A stretch of 64,000 bases of DNA, taken from positions 558,001-622,000 of the forward strand of contig JADWQD010000016.1 in NCBI GenBank assembly GCA_016110215.1, given 5' to 3'. The notes beneath the pieces are model-generated. The model had not been told where the DNA came from, searched no databases, and saw nothing but the letters and a program-made list of their open reading frames with translations. Within the stretch, counting starts at the first letter, position 1, and each line of letters starts with the position of its first letter. Origin of the DNA: Capronia americana (taxonomy: Eukaryota; Ascomycota; Eurotiomycetes; Chaetothyriales; Herpotrichiellaceae). Positions 11,282-21,747 of the stretch are shown one piece after another. The position numbers and the translations under genes are program-made.

Positions 11282-11439
11282 TTTTTCCTGGGTCAAGAAC
11301 AAGAGACGTTCAGGTAAGGAGGTGCAGAAACCGTGATAGGTGAGTAGAGGACCCATCTTATATACACGCACGTAGCAGGTTTTTCCTCCACACCCCAGAG
11401 CTTGGAACCGTGGAACCTCCGCAATCCTGGGGGCCGCCC

Positions 11440-11455
11440 CGGGATTTTGTTTCCG
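11440..11455. promoter_or_regulatory. CGG-N10-CCG site upstream of the MFS porter
   Basis: The sequence is CGGGATTTTGTTTCCG. Inverted CGG triplets at a fixed 10-bp spacing are a classic site for a dimeric Zn2Cys6 factor. It matches the right half (KTTYCCG) seen at four other sites in the cluster promoters. Confidence 0.6.
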
Positions 11456-11788
11456 CAACGGAATGTATAACAATTGGACGGGGTGGGGTCTCGAGTCTTG
11501 ACCCGATGTCACCATATCGAATCAAGACAGGATCTAGGCAAGTGTCCGGTCCGGGAGCCTTTCTTTCAGTGACATCGTCACCTGACCTCGACGACCGGGA
11601 CGAACGCGTCGAATCTAGTGGCTAGATGTCCTGCAAAAGCGACCCGAAGATTACGAAGCATACAAACTCCCGGCAGAACGCAGAGAGGGCCCGAAATGCG
11701 ACAGCCTGATATGGTTCTCTCATTTAGAGCTGGACCGGGGGGAGGATGATGGTGGTCATCGTCAAGCATAATAAGCCGAGACTAAATG

Positions 11789-12828
11789 CTACATCAATCG
11801 GCCTGCGTGAATGCCTCCCGTCACCAAGTGATCCTCTGAGGTCGTGTATGCACTTGCGTCCGACAGGAGATACACCGCGATGCCTTTCAAGTCTGTCCGA
11901 TCGCCCATCCGCCGCATTGGAGGCTCACCCGTCATGATGGCAGCCAGATGAGGGTACTTCTGAGCCAGGGTGAGCGTCATGTCCGTCATCATATATCTGC
12001 ATTGTCATTCAGTCAGTACTTTGTCGCTTAGGACCCGCAATAAAAGGACAGTACTTACCCAGGAGAGATGCTGTTGACTCGTATTCCCTTCATGGCCAAC
12101 TCGACGCCCAGGGCTTTGGCCAACGACACAACGGCGCCCTTACTGGCGCAGTAGTCACTTGTGGTCTGGCCCTTGCTTGCGACGTAGGCGGCGACAGACG
12201 CAATGAAGACAATCGACCCACCCCTCTTGCCGTCCTCCAGTGGCGGCTGACGCTCCATCTGTGCTGCTGCCAACTGTCCGGCAAAGTATGTCCCCAGGAC
12301 GTTGATGTTCATGCATCTTGCCACAGAGTCCGGTTTCCGTTCGAGGTAGGGTTCGTCAGGGCAAATGCCCGCAGCCGTGATCCTGCCATCGGAGTAAGAC
12401 GTGACTTCCAGCATAGCAGTGTGGAATCTTACAAGCCGTCTATCCGCCCAAAGTCCCTCGCGATTTCATCGAAAGTGGCCTTGAGAACGTCGAAATTGGT
12501 TACATCGCTCCTGGCCGCTTGTCAGTCTTGACCACCGTCTTCTCCAGTGTTTCGAGGACAGTCCTGACTTGTAATATCCAACCTTGACATTCGGCATCTC
12601 CTTGAGTTTCAGATAGTGAGGATGAGACTCCGACGTGAGATCGATGATGGCGACATTCCCACCGGCTTCGGCAACGGCAAATCCGAGCGCAAGTCCAATG
12701 CCTCGAGCTCCTCCAGTGATGACAACCGTGCGACCCTTCAGGGAGAACAAGTCGAAGACCGTCCGCTGGAGAAACTTGTCAGGATCGGCTTCCAGGAGCT
12801 GCTCAGGTTGAACCAGAGCGCCGACCAT
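11789..12828 (-). CDS. Short-chain dehydrogenase/reductase (classical SDR)
   Basis: Predicted exons are 12569-12828, 12433-12510, 12059-12382 and 11789-11996 (introns 58, 50 and 62 bp), giving 289 residues. The cofactor-binding motif TGGARGIGLALGFAVAEAGG is near residue 35, followed by VAIIDL, whose Asp suggests NAD(H) preference. The active-site YCASK motif (Tyr-x3-Lys) is followed by SLAKALGVELA and RVNSISPG. These SDRs interconvert alcohols and ketones on sugars, polyols or steroids. The ATG at 12828 is used because the longer frame begins with TTG. The gene is divergent from the Baeyer-Villiger monooxygenase and shares a 0.5-kb promoter with a palindromic CGG-N10-CCG site. It may produce the ketone the monooxygenase uses, or process its product (inference). 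Confidence 0.88.
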
Positions 12829-13002
12829 GTTGACGGCGTACGTATATGGCCGTCGGACGAAACTGAGAGACAACGGTGGCGACGAGATGATTTGAAGTCA
12901 ACGGCGACGCGAGCTGCGTGACAAACGTGGAAAGGGAATCATCCTTGTCACGCACCAAGAAAAAAATAATACCATCCTGCAAAGTGGAAGAAGCCAGCGC
13001 GT

Positions 13003-13018
13003 CGGGAACTGGTTCCCG
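13003..13018. promoter_or_regulatory. Palindromic CGG-N10-CCG site between SDR and BVMO
   Basis: The sequence is CGGGAACTGGTTCCCG: perfect 7-bp arms around a TG centre. It lies in the divergent promoter, 174 bp from the SDR ATG and 305 bp from the monooxygenase ATG. It is the strongest example of the motif shared by all cluster promoters. Confidence 0.7.
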
Positions 13019-13322
13019 AGGACGAACGGCAGTGATCCTGGTAGATCGAGGGTGGGCACGGCCAATGTCCGCCGTCACTCACGTCTCGCTCGTGCGGTCA
13101 ATACCTGTGGTGGTTACACTCGAACATTTCTACAGGTGTCGGCTGATGTCGTCCTCCGGGTTAGGATATGTATGGCACATTGGCAGAGCACGCCCGGATT
13201 CCGGATTCCGACCTGCAACAGACCAAGTTGATAATAAGGACCTTTCGGCAGGATGATCGATCTCGCTGTCACCCTGGGTTCTTGGATTATGCTGCACTAA
13301 GGATTCCGTCTCTGATCTCACA

Positions 13323-15085
13323 ATGGTGTCGCCGTACGACCAGAGCCTCAATGCCATCATCATTGGCGCCGGCCCCGCCGGGATCGCGATGGCTTATCGC
13401 CTCAAGCACGATCTAGCATTCGAGGATTTCACCATCTACGAGAAGCTTGATGGGGTAGGAGGCACTTGGAGAGCGAACAGCTACCCTGGATGGTAAGCCG
13501 TCGCTCGCGCCTGGAATGGTTCGCTCAGCTAACAGAGACTTCCAGCGGATGCGATCTACCGTCGCATCTATACTCTTTCAGTTTCAACCTGAACCCGAAC
13601 TGGTCGAAAGAGCTTTGCGAGCAGCCTGAGATTCTCCAGTGTGAGTGTCCGTCTGACGTTACCGACCGCTGCTTTTGCTAACTAGACTCCACAGACATGG
13701 AAGATACAGTGGACAAATTCGACCTGCGGCGACACGTACACACCGACGTGGAATGCACCGGAGCAACATGGGATGCGGCCCGGCAGAAGTGGCGCGTTCA
13801 GCTGAAAGACCTCAAGACCGGGATTGCGTTTGAGAGAGCAGCGTCCGTGTTTGTTTCCGCCGTGGGCGCCATCTCTCTCCCTCGCCAGGTCAAATTCCCG
13901 GGTATGGAGACGTTCAAAGGGTCAATCTTCCACACCGCACGCTGGGACCACTCTGTGAGCTACGAAAACAAGAGGGTGGCCGTCATTGGCAACGGCTGCA
14001 GCGCCGTGCAGGTTGTCCCCGCGGTCGCGCGGCAGGCCAGCTTCGTCAAGCAATATGCCCGCAGTGGTCAGTGGTATCACCCTCGGCCGAATCACATCTT
14101 CACCAGCTTCGAGAAGTTTGCCTTCCGGTGGCTGCCTCTCTGGCAGCGACTGCTCCGTCTGCGCATCTTCATCGACGCCGACGAACAAACCACCACCTAT
14201 TTCCCAACGCCCAAGGGCCTCAAGGCCAGGGAAGCAGCTGAAGAAGAGTCGCGCGCGTACATCTACTCCAAAGCACCCCGGAAATACTGGGACTTCATCG
14301 TCCCCAACTTCCCCCTCGGCTGCAAGCGCCGCATCTTCGACCCCGACTACCTCGACGCTCTGAATCTCCCCAATGTCGAGCTTCTCAACCAGGGAATCCA
14401 AGAGATCACCGAATCCGGTATTGTTAGCTCGGGCGGCGTGAAGGATGACTTTGACATCATCGTCCTGGCCACCGGATTCCAAGTCGCTCAGTTTCTCGCC
14501 CCGATGGAGATTATCGGAGCGCACGGCAAGTCGCTTGCAGCTCAGTGGGACGAGTCGCGGGGCGCGCAGGCTTATCTGGGCACCTACGTTCACGGCTTTC
14601 CCAATCTCGCCATCCTCTTCGGCCCGAATACTTTCCCGGCCAACAACTCGGCCCTGTTTGCGTGTGAAACGCAGGTCAACTATGCCATCCGGACACTCTT
14701 CATTCCCCTCATTGACGGCCGCGCACGGGTGATTGAGGTGAAGCAGGCGGCCGAGGATCGCGAGACCCAGGCCATCCATCAGGGGCTGCAGCGGACGGTC
14801 TTTGCGGGTGATTGTTCTAATTGGTATATTGGAGCGCACGGTCGGAACGCCGCGTCCTGGCCGGGACGAGCCATCTCGTTCTGGTGGCGTACGATGTTTC
14901 CGGACTGGAAAGCTTTCAATACGGAAGGCGAGTCACCCCTCTGGCGCCTCAAAGCTGCGAAGAGGATGTGGTGGTCTCTGTCGTCATGGATCATGGTCTT
15001 GGGCGTTCTTGTGGCACAGAAATGGTGGTATCCGGGATTCGTCAAGGCAGTGTCGATGTTTTCCCTAACGCGAGGAGCAGCATAG
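13323..15085 (+). CDS. Baeyer-Villiger flavin monooxygenase
   Basis: Predicted exons are 13323-13492, 13546-13640 and 13695-15085 (introns 53 and 54 bp), giving 551 residues. The first Rossmann motif is IIIGAGPAGIAMAYRL (FAD). It is followed by GGTW and YPGCGCDLPSHLYSFSF, as in BVMOs. The type I BVMO fingerprint F-x-G-x3-H-x3-W(D) appears as FKGSIFHTARWD near residues 162-173. The second, NADPH-binding motif is GNGCSAVQ, and a late ATGFQ motif is present. These enzymes insert one oxygen atom into a ketone to give an ester or lactone, using NADPH and O2. The hydrophobic C-terminal segment (SSWIMVLGVLVAQKWWYPG) may anchor it to a membrane. It converges tail-to-tail with the regulator gene. A BVMO among sugar-metabolism genes is unusual. 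Confidence 0.93.
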
Positions 15086-15161
15086 GAGGCAAAAAAAGTA
15101 CATAATACCCGAGAGAGCGTCTGATATGGGTTTCAGCCTCTCGGCCCGTGAGATCCAGCCC

Positions 15162-17788
15162 TCAAGAAGTACGACTTCTCTTTTCCCCCGTGTCGGGCAC
15201 TTCTAGCCTTTGCCCACGTGCCCTTTTCGTTTTGATTCTCGCGTCTTCCTTTCTTCGGCTCCATAGCTGCCGCAGCTCAAGCAAGCGATCCCTGGTTCGC
15301 TTTGCGCTTTCATACGAGCGGCCGAGTTCATCTAGCGCTCGAAAGCACGTGTTAAGATCTCCGGCCAACCTATCGTTCTCTTCTCGATCGCGAGCGTGAG
15401 TGGAACCTGCGGCCGTAGTCAAGCCGAAGATCAGGATAAGTGATGCTGAGAAGATGATGGTGACGACGTAGACATTCATCATGCGAAACCCGTAATGTGA
15501 TTCATACAGTCTCAGCAGCGACGCTATCTCCGAGGCTGCCTTGCGACAGATCTTGCGGGCATGCTGATACCCGGGTCCGAGGTTGTTCGGCGGTTGAGAG
15601 CTTTGCGATGTCCAAGGTCGGTGGACCAAGATACAGAAATTGTGATAGGCCATACTGGGGACGGGATTCAGCCATGGGCAACGCGGGCAGGCGAGGGGGG
15701 CTCACTGTAAGATAAGAACCTGCGGCAAGGTCGGCTGCTCGGTTTGTGTCCTCAGGACCGCCGGGATGGTCTCGCGCCATTTCAATAATCGCGTTGTTGT
15801 TTCATTGGACAAGGTTTGCAGTGCAGTCTTGGATATCGTCACGCAGCCATATCTGCGAAGAAGTCAGTCCAGCGTCCCCAGAAGCCAAGACGAAGGGCGC
15901 ACAAGATTCTAATAAGGGGGGCCAACTCTTCTGCGAGCTTTACCCATTGCTCCAGAAGAAGACGAGAAAACTGTGGATCCACAGATGACGGAGAATGTGG
16001 CGATGATATGGCGGGCAGATTCACCCCGTCGATTGTAGGCTGATTGAAGGCGCGTTTGACCGTAATCTCCTCACTGTCAACCCGGAAGGGACGTCCGAGG
16101 CTGAAACTCCAAAGCCTTAGAGAATTAAACGTGTGCCATGAATCAGGACCAATGTCACGTACTGGTTGACCAGTATACAGCTCCAAAACGTGGTCCTGCG
16201 GGCTTCGGATTCTGCAGCGCTGAAAAGCCCAGTTTTCACATAGGGATCGCTGTCGATGTGTAAACCAAGATCAAAGGATAATCTAGCCGCCATGCCTAGC
16301 GGGGGTGAGTCTGCATCCAAATCAACCTTTGGCCCAGGGGACGTACCGCTGTACAGCCACAGTCGCGTGTCGCGGCCTGCTGCTGCCTCGTGACCACTAA
16401 GCAGCACCATCGTGTGCAAAGTGGAAACACAAGGGCTGTTAATTTCGAGCTCGAGCAAGACCTTGGCTTTGTCCGCGAAAAATTCCGGCAGAGGCTTCGG
16501 GAACGTCACAAACGTGGGATGATAGCGTCCTTCGAAGGCCGCACCGATCGCGCACCTGTGAACTGTTATCAGTCTGACCTCACATTCGGGTTCTTGTCTT
16601 ACATGGCGGCCACCAATGACTCGGAGCAGTATTGACTCTGACTCTTTGGATTTTGTCGGCGGGAAGCTTCGAACAGCGTCCTATCAACAAGTGAGTGACA
16701 AGTGTTGTACCATTCGAAGAAGAGGCTGAGAAGTCGCTCTTCCAGATCTTCTGGGATCTCGCGGTCAAGCTGAGAGTTCTCCAGAGCGAGAGCGACTTCG
16801 CGCCTCTTGTCTTGATTGGATAGGATGTCCTCCCGTTGAGTCGAACCGTTTGCGAACAGGTGTTGGTTGGAAGCACTTCCGTAGAACCTGACCCTTCCCT
16901 CAGCATCCACGCTGAGGGATCCAAAGCGTGCAGCCAGGTCTGGTACGATATTCGTCTCGACTTCATCATCCGAGGTCGCGGCCGTGTTTGTAGCATCGTC
17001 GCCGCGGATCACGGTGTCTGAGTTCATGTCAATGGGTAGGCCATTAACGTCATACTGAAGATGAATATCACTGAAAAGTTGCCATGGCCAATCTGACGGA
17101 CTCACTTCCCAAGAGCCGGACGGGACAAGGTCAGCCGGGTTGTTCAAGTCGAATTGCATCGACGGATTGGACTGGAGACTGTTGACCAACGTAGCCGAGT
17201 CCAGACTCTGATGATCCGTCGAATAATCGTATGACGCGCTTCCAGGAAGCGCCCCCAAGTCCTTTAGCCCCTCTGCTGGATCCCACTGTAATCCGGGATA
17301 GGGACCGGGAACGGGAAGTACCTTGTCGAGTGGGAGATCCAATTGAGCACAGACCTGCTCAATCAATGTTCGTTGTTCCGCTGCGATCGGAGGGAGTAGA
17401 AGGGCATTCGCCAGGGCCAATTCTGTCAACTGCTCCAAACGCTTGAGGAGCACATCGACTGCAGCCCTCAGGGATACTCTGGGAGGAGTCAAGAACAAGG
17501 CCAAGGAGCGATTATATCTTGGATGCTTGTGTGTTCACGTACTTCCGTTTATCATCCTTGTGAGAATAGACGCACCTCTTCCCTCTCCGCGAGCAGCTCC
17601 CGCACACGGGTCGGATTCCATCGCACTTGGACGAATTTTAGCAGTGTCGGACTCGACGAGCGGCTGGGCCTTGAGCCTACCTTAGTCTTGTGATCGCGAC
17701 ACACCTGGCAGGCGGTAGTTATGTGCCTGCGCTGCATCTTTCTTTCGACATGGGCACAGCTGGATGGTTTTTTTTCACAGGACAGCAT
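15162..17788 (-). CDS. Zn2Cys6 transcription factor (fungal-specific domain)
   Basis: Eight exons are predicted: 17681-17788, 17543-17625, 16603-17478, 16347-16555, 16163-16295, 15903-16115, 15706-15852 and 15162-15654. Counted from the ATG at 17737 the product has 736 residues; an in-frame ATG at 17788 gives 753. Splicing of the 55-bp first intron completes the cluster CX2CX6CX6CX2CX6C (ACQVCRDHKTKCDGIRPVC, then GSC and GKRC). A helical linker (RAAVDVLLKRLEQLTELALANALL) is a likely dimerisation coiled coil. The central part carries the fungal_trans fold, with SLVAA, CAIGAAFEGRY, GMAARLSFDLGLH, RRTTFWSCI, SFSLGRPF and AYHNFCILVHRPW. It lies inside the catabolic cluster and is the obvious candidate regulator of the CGG-N10-CCG sites, including those in its own promoter. 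Confidence 0.9.
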
Positions 17789-18046
17789 AAGCCGTAAACT
17801 CAGAGGCAGAGGAAGTAATCCGCGTAAGCTTTTAGTTTTACACCCCCCCCTTTTCCCCGCCCCCGGCCATGCACGTGACTATCAAAGCTGCTCATGTTCC
17901 TTTATGGGGACGATGCGCTGGTGATCATATGTTTCGTCTCTGGAATGATCTAACAATACTCGAAATTTCGCAGAACCACACGCCCTACCTGGACTCATCT
18001 CGAATTCCCCCAGAGTACCAGCCCGTCCCCAGATGAACGGCTGACT

Positions 18047-18062
18047 CGCGAACTGGTTTCCG
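18047..18062. promoter_or_regulatory. Degenerate copy of the cluster motif
   Basis: The sequence CGCGAACTGGTTTCCG matches the SDR/BVMO palindrome at 14 of 16 positions but has CGC instead of CGG at its left end. It lies between the regulator and the aldehyde dehydrogenase genes, 42 bp from a full site. It may be a weak second site. Confidence 0.4.
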
Positions 18063-18104
18063 GACTCGGACAAATGGCAATGGCGTGTACACAACTTCCA
18101 GTCA

Positions 18105-18120
18105 CGGAAAACATTTTCCG
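18105..18120. promoter_or_regulatory. Palindromic CGG-N10-CCG site between regulator and ALDH
   Basis: The sequence CGGAAAACATTTTCCG has perfect 7-bp arms around CA. It is 92 bp upstream of the aldehyde dehydrogenase ATG and about 320-370 bp upstream of the regulator start, so it could serve both, including autoregulation. Confidence 0.65.
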
Positions 18121-18211
18121 ATATGGGAGCAGCGCTGTAAGCTTCAATCTTTTGCCTAAAAGCTCGTGCATCCAGACGATCTCACCCGGAACAGCAGCAT
18201 AGTTGTCAAAG

Positions 18212-19918
18212 ATGGGGAGCCTTCCGACGCAGTCTTACGGCGAACTGGCCCTTGCAAAGGTAGGTTGCCTGTCCCCCGAAGTCTGAAACGCTGACCCTGG
18301 AATAGCTGAGTCGGCCGGAGCTATTCATTTCTGACGCTCTCATCGGAGGCAAATGGACCAGCAAGGAGCAGAAGTTCGCGGTTACCGGCAAGGCCTCTGC
18401 TTGGATGTTTTAGGGTGCAGGGTGCTAATGAACTATCATAGAGCCGTCGACGGCGACTAAACTTGGTCAGGTTGCGGACTGCGAACAGGGGGATTTCCAA
18501 AGGGCCATCAGCGCGGCATACGAGGCGCAGCCAGAATATTTCGCCTCCACCACAGCAGCCAACAGAGGCGCCCTGCTGCGCAAATGGAACGATTTGGTGC
18601 TGGCGAACAAGGCGGACGGTGAGCGATCTATCGTCAAATGCCGCAAGGCAAACAAGACTAATGGACCTTCAGTCGCCCGGATTCTCTGCCTCGAGAATGG
18701 CAAAACATACGCCGAAGCCGAAGGAGAGATCGTGTATGCTGCCTCGTTCATTGCCTGGTTTGCCGAGGAAGCCACACGGACATATGGCGTCACGATTCCA
18801 TCATCCACTCCTAATACGACTGTCTACACCAGCAAAGAGCCTGTGGGTGTCTGTGGAATCATCACTCCTTGGAATTTTCCGGCTGCGATGATCACGCGGA
18901 AGATCGCACCGGCTCTTGCTGCGGGCTGTGCGGTAGTCATCAAGCCACCGAGTGAGACGCCTTTCACATCCCTAGCGCTGGCGAAGCTGGCTCTTGAAGC
19001 AGGTCTGCCACCCAACTCTATCCAGGTATGCCCTACTAAAAACCGAGAGGCCGCTCTCGAATTGGCGACAAATCCGCTGGTGAAGAAGCTCAGCTTCACC
19101 GGTTCGACAGGGGTCGGAAAGATGCTGGCTAAACTGGCGGCTGGTACTCTGAAGAAGGTGAGCCTCGAGTTGGGCGGAAACGCTCCATTCATCGTGTTTG
19201 ACGATGCCGATATCGATCTTGCTGTCGAGGGTGCGATGTTTTGCAAGTTTCGTTGCACAGGGCAGACTTGTGTTTGGTGAGCTTGCATCATTTGCCTACA
19301 TGCGAACATTGGTGCTGACTCCCCGCGTGTAGCGCGAACCGTCTCTTCGTCCAGAAGGGTATTTTGGCCGAGTTCACGGAGAAGCTGGTTTCCCGGGTAT
19401 CCACTTTGAAGATGGGCACCGGTCTTGAATCACAGTCCACGCAGGGGCCACTCATCAACAAATCTGCGGTGGACAAGGTTGCCGAGCATGTCAAGGATGC
19501 TGTCTCGAAGGGTGCAAAAATCGAGTGTGGTGGCGAACCAGGGAATACCGAGGGATTCTTCTACAAGCCAACGGTATTATCTGGGGTGAGCACATCAATG
19601 CTCGTGGCCAAAGAAGAGACATTTGGACCCTTGGCGCCCATATTCCCATTTGAGACGGAAGATGAAGTGGTCGAGCTGGCAAACGACACCGAATTTGGAC
19701 TCGCCGGATATTTCTACTCAAAGAACGTCAGCCGCATCATGCGAGTGTCCCAGAAATTGCAAGTCGGAATGGTCGGCGTCAATACGGGCAAGATCTCTGC
19801 CGCCGAAGCCCCATTCGGAGGAGTCAAAGAAAGCGGCTACGGGCGTGAAGGTAGCTGTTACGGCATGGACGAGTATCAAGTCATCAAGAGCGTCACGATC
19901 GGCAATCATGATCGGTAG
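18212..19918 (+). CDS. Aldehyde dehydrogenase, succinate-semialdehyde dehydrogenase-like
   Basis: Predicted exons are 18212-18259, 18306-18387, 18442-18618, 18673-19276 and 19333-19918, giving 498 residues, the usual ALDH length. ALDH marks include NGKTYAEAEGE, TPWNFPAAMITRKIAPALAAGC, FTGSTGVGK, the general-base Glu in LELGGNAPF, and the nucleophile Cys in GQTC. The C-terminal part NTGKISAAEAPFGG followed by KESGYGREGS is close to the GabD/SSADH pattern. It oxidises an aldehyde to an acid with NAD(P)+; the substrate here is unknown. Intron 2 (18388-18441) appears to be GC-AG (donor G|GCAAGG, branch GCTAAT); no GT donor there preserves the frame. A CGG-N10-CCG site lies 92 bp upstream. Confidence 0.92.
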
Positions 19919-20136
19919 GTCTGAACTGAGAGGTAGAATCAACCACCAAGCATATGTCCTCCGTGCTTAATTTCTCCGTTTCTTGAGGTGTGATGTCGAA
20001 GCTGCTCGATACGAGCTCGGGATGTGTGCAGTAGGAGCATTCGACCCGTTCGGTAAAAATGCATCAGACTTCCCAGCATGGTGTTTGAGCAGCAGTGGGC
20101 GTTCATCTTATTGTGCTCGATGTTACCCTGCCATCC

Positions 20137-21390
20137 TCAATTTCTAACCACTACTTTGATAACAAGCTTGCCGTCAGGATCTCGGGGGCTTCTCGCCAGG
20201 GAGAAGGCTAGCTCTACTTCGTCTAAGCCCTGGACATGGTGAGTGACTAGAGTCCTGATGTCCGGCCTCGAGCGTCCTTGCACAGCCTGGTTCATTAAGC
20301 TGATCGCCTCCTCGTAGCAATCTGCATATCGCCAAGTTGGCATCAAGTCGATTTCGCGTGCCCCAGCCTCAGATAATGGCAACGTGTGATTTGGTGTACC
20401 CATGCCCACCAACATGACGCGGCCTCCAGATTGCGTTGCCTGGACAAATCAGCTTCGTCACTATGACCAACGCAGGAATCAGGCAAACTTACATATATCG
20501 ACGTCTGGACACATGATGGAACCCCAGTGCACTCGAAGGTCACTGCACATTTGCCCACGGGGGAGCCATCGGACCATTTCAGTGCGCCTATTGCATTGGC
20601 GAGCTCGCGAGCGGCCTCTAGCTCCGCGTCGATACCGGCTGCATTCGTTTTTGGAGCTACAGTCCCAACATCGGCGAATCCTTGCTGGACTGCAAACTCG
20701 ACGCGATGCTGATCGATGTCGCAGATGGCAATACGGGAACATCCCCTTGAGCGAGCAACAGCAGCGCACAGCAACCCCACTGCCCCTGCTCCCAGGATCA
20801 AGCAAGAAGTGTCCGCATCCATGCCAGACCGTCGGACTGCATGGACTGCAACCGCGAGGGGCTCCAACAAAGCTCCGTCGTCATAGGTAAATGTCACCGG
20901 TAGCCTACCTTTCGCGTCAACTTGAACATAAAGGGATTCGCTCATCGAACACTCACTTGTGAGTCCATTTGGCCGGGTGATTGATTCGTTCTTGCATTGA
21001 CCCTTGGAAATGGGGGAAGGCCGAACCACTACCCCGGAAGCGAAGGCTTGGGCATAAGTTATACTTGGCCTTGTGGCACAAATCACAGTTCGAACATGGC
21101 ACACCGCACTCCACGGCCACCTTGTCACCTGCCTGCAGCCCGTGCACATCGTCGCCAACCGCAAGGACCTCACCAGCGAATTCGTGACCCAGACACAGTG
21201 GCTCTTTAATTGTGATGCTTCCATTGCGCCCATGAGAGTAGTAGTGAAGGTCTGAGCCACATAGCGTGGTGGATCGAGGTGCAATTTGCACTTCACCAGG
21301 ACCCGGCTTCGGTAAATTGACTGTTTTGTTCTGAAACTCCCCAGCTCGGAGGAGGTACCGCCCGCGGCTCGATGTTTGTGGGTGGTCCAT
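20137..21390 (-). CDS. Zinc-dependent polyol (sorbitol/xylitol-type) dehydrogenase
   Basis: Predicted exons are 20957-21390, 20493-20904 and 20137-20439 (introns 52 and 53 bp), giving 382 residues. It is a medium-chain dehydrogenase with both zinc sites visible. Catalytic ligands are Cys44 (TLCGSDLHYY) and His69-Glu70 (GHEFAGEV); structural Cys99, Cys102, Cys105 and Cys113 have textbook CX2CX2CX7C spacing. LGAGAVGLLCAAVAR followed by CDID is the NAD(H)-binding Rossmann part. Relatives oxidise sorbitol, xylitol or L-arabinitol to ketoses. It is divergent from the PFK-2 gene, sharing a 357-bp promoter with a CGG-N10-CCG site. Its presence points to a polyol or sugar substrate for the cluster. 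Confidence 0.92.
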
Positions 21391-21567
21391 CGCAGGTGGT
21401 CCTCGCTGATTTTGATAGACGCCCTGAAGAAATCTTGTCAGAGCGATAGACTTGACCTTGAAACTTCAATTGAAGACAATTGTTTCCTGTCGCTCGTAGA
21501 TATTTCTAGGAGCTCGGAATATTCGCTCGGAACAGACACAGCCAAGTCTACACCTGGTGGAGGCCAA

Positions 21568-21583
21568 CGGATCCCTTTTTCCG
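21568..21583. promoter_or_regulatory. CGG-N10-CCG site between polyol dehydrogenase and PFK-2
   Basis: The sequence is CGGATCCCTTTTTCCG. It is about 180 bp from each of the two divergent ATGs. The outer triplets, the purine after the first CGG and the TTT before CCG fit the shared pattern; the left half is the weakest match of the five. Confidence 0.5.
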
Positions 21584-21747
21584 CTGCCCGTTCCACTCCA
21601 GATGCTGCAGCTCCCTGAACGGTGCTGAGGGCAGTAATGGGCACTTTATAAGCTTGGTTCAGTGGCACTACTGTCATGCCTACAATGCACATGTTGTCCC
21701 TTTGACCCTCTGAGACACGATTGCAGACGTATGTGTTTCCGGATATT

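Noticed and set aside
13922..14839. 305-codon minus-strand frame
   Set aside because: It is a shadow of the Baeyer-Villiger monooxygenase coding strand, whose motifs are unambiguous.
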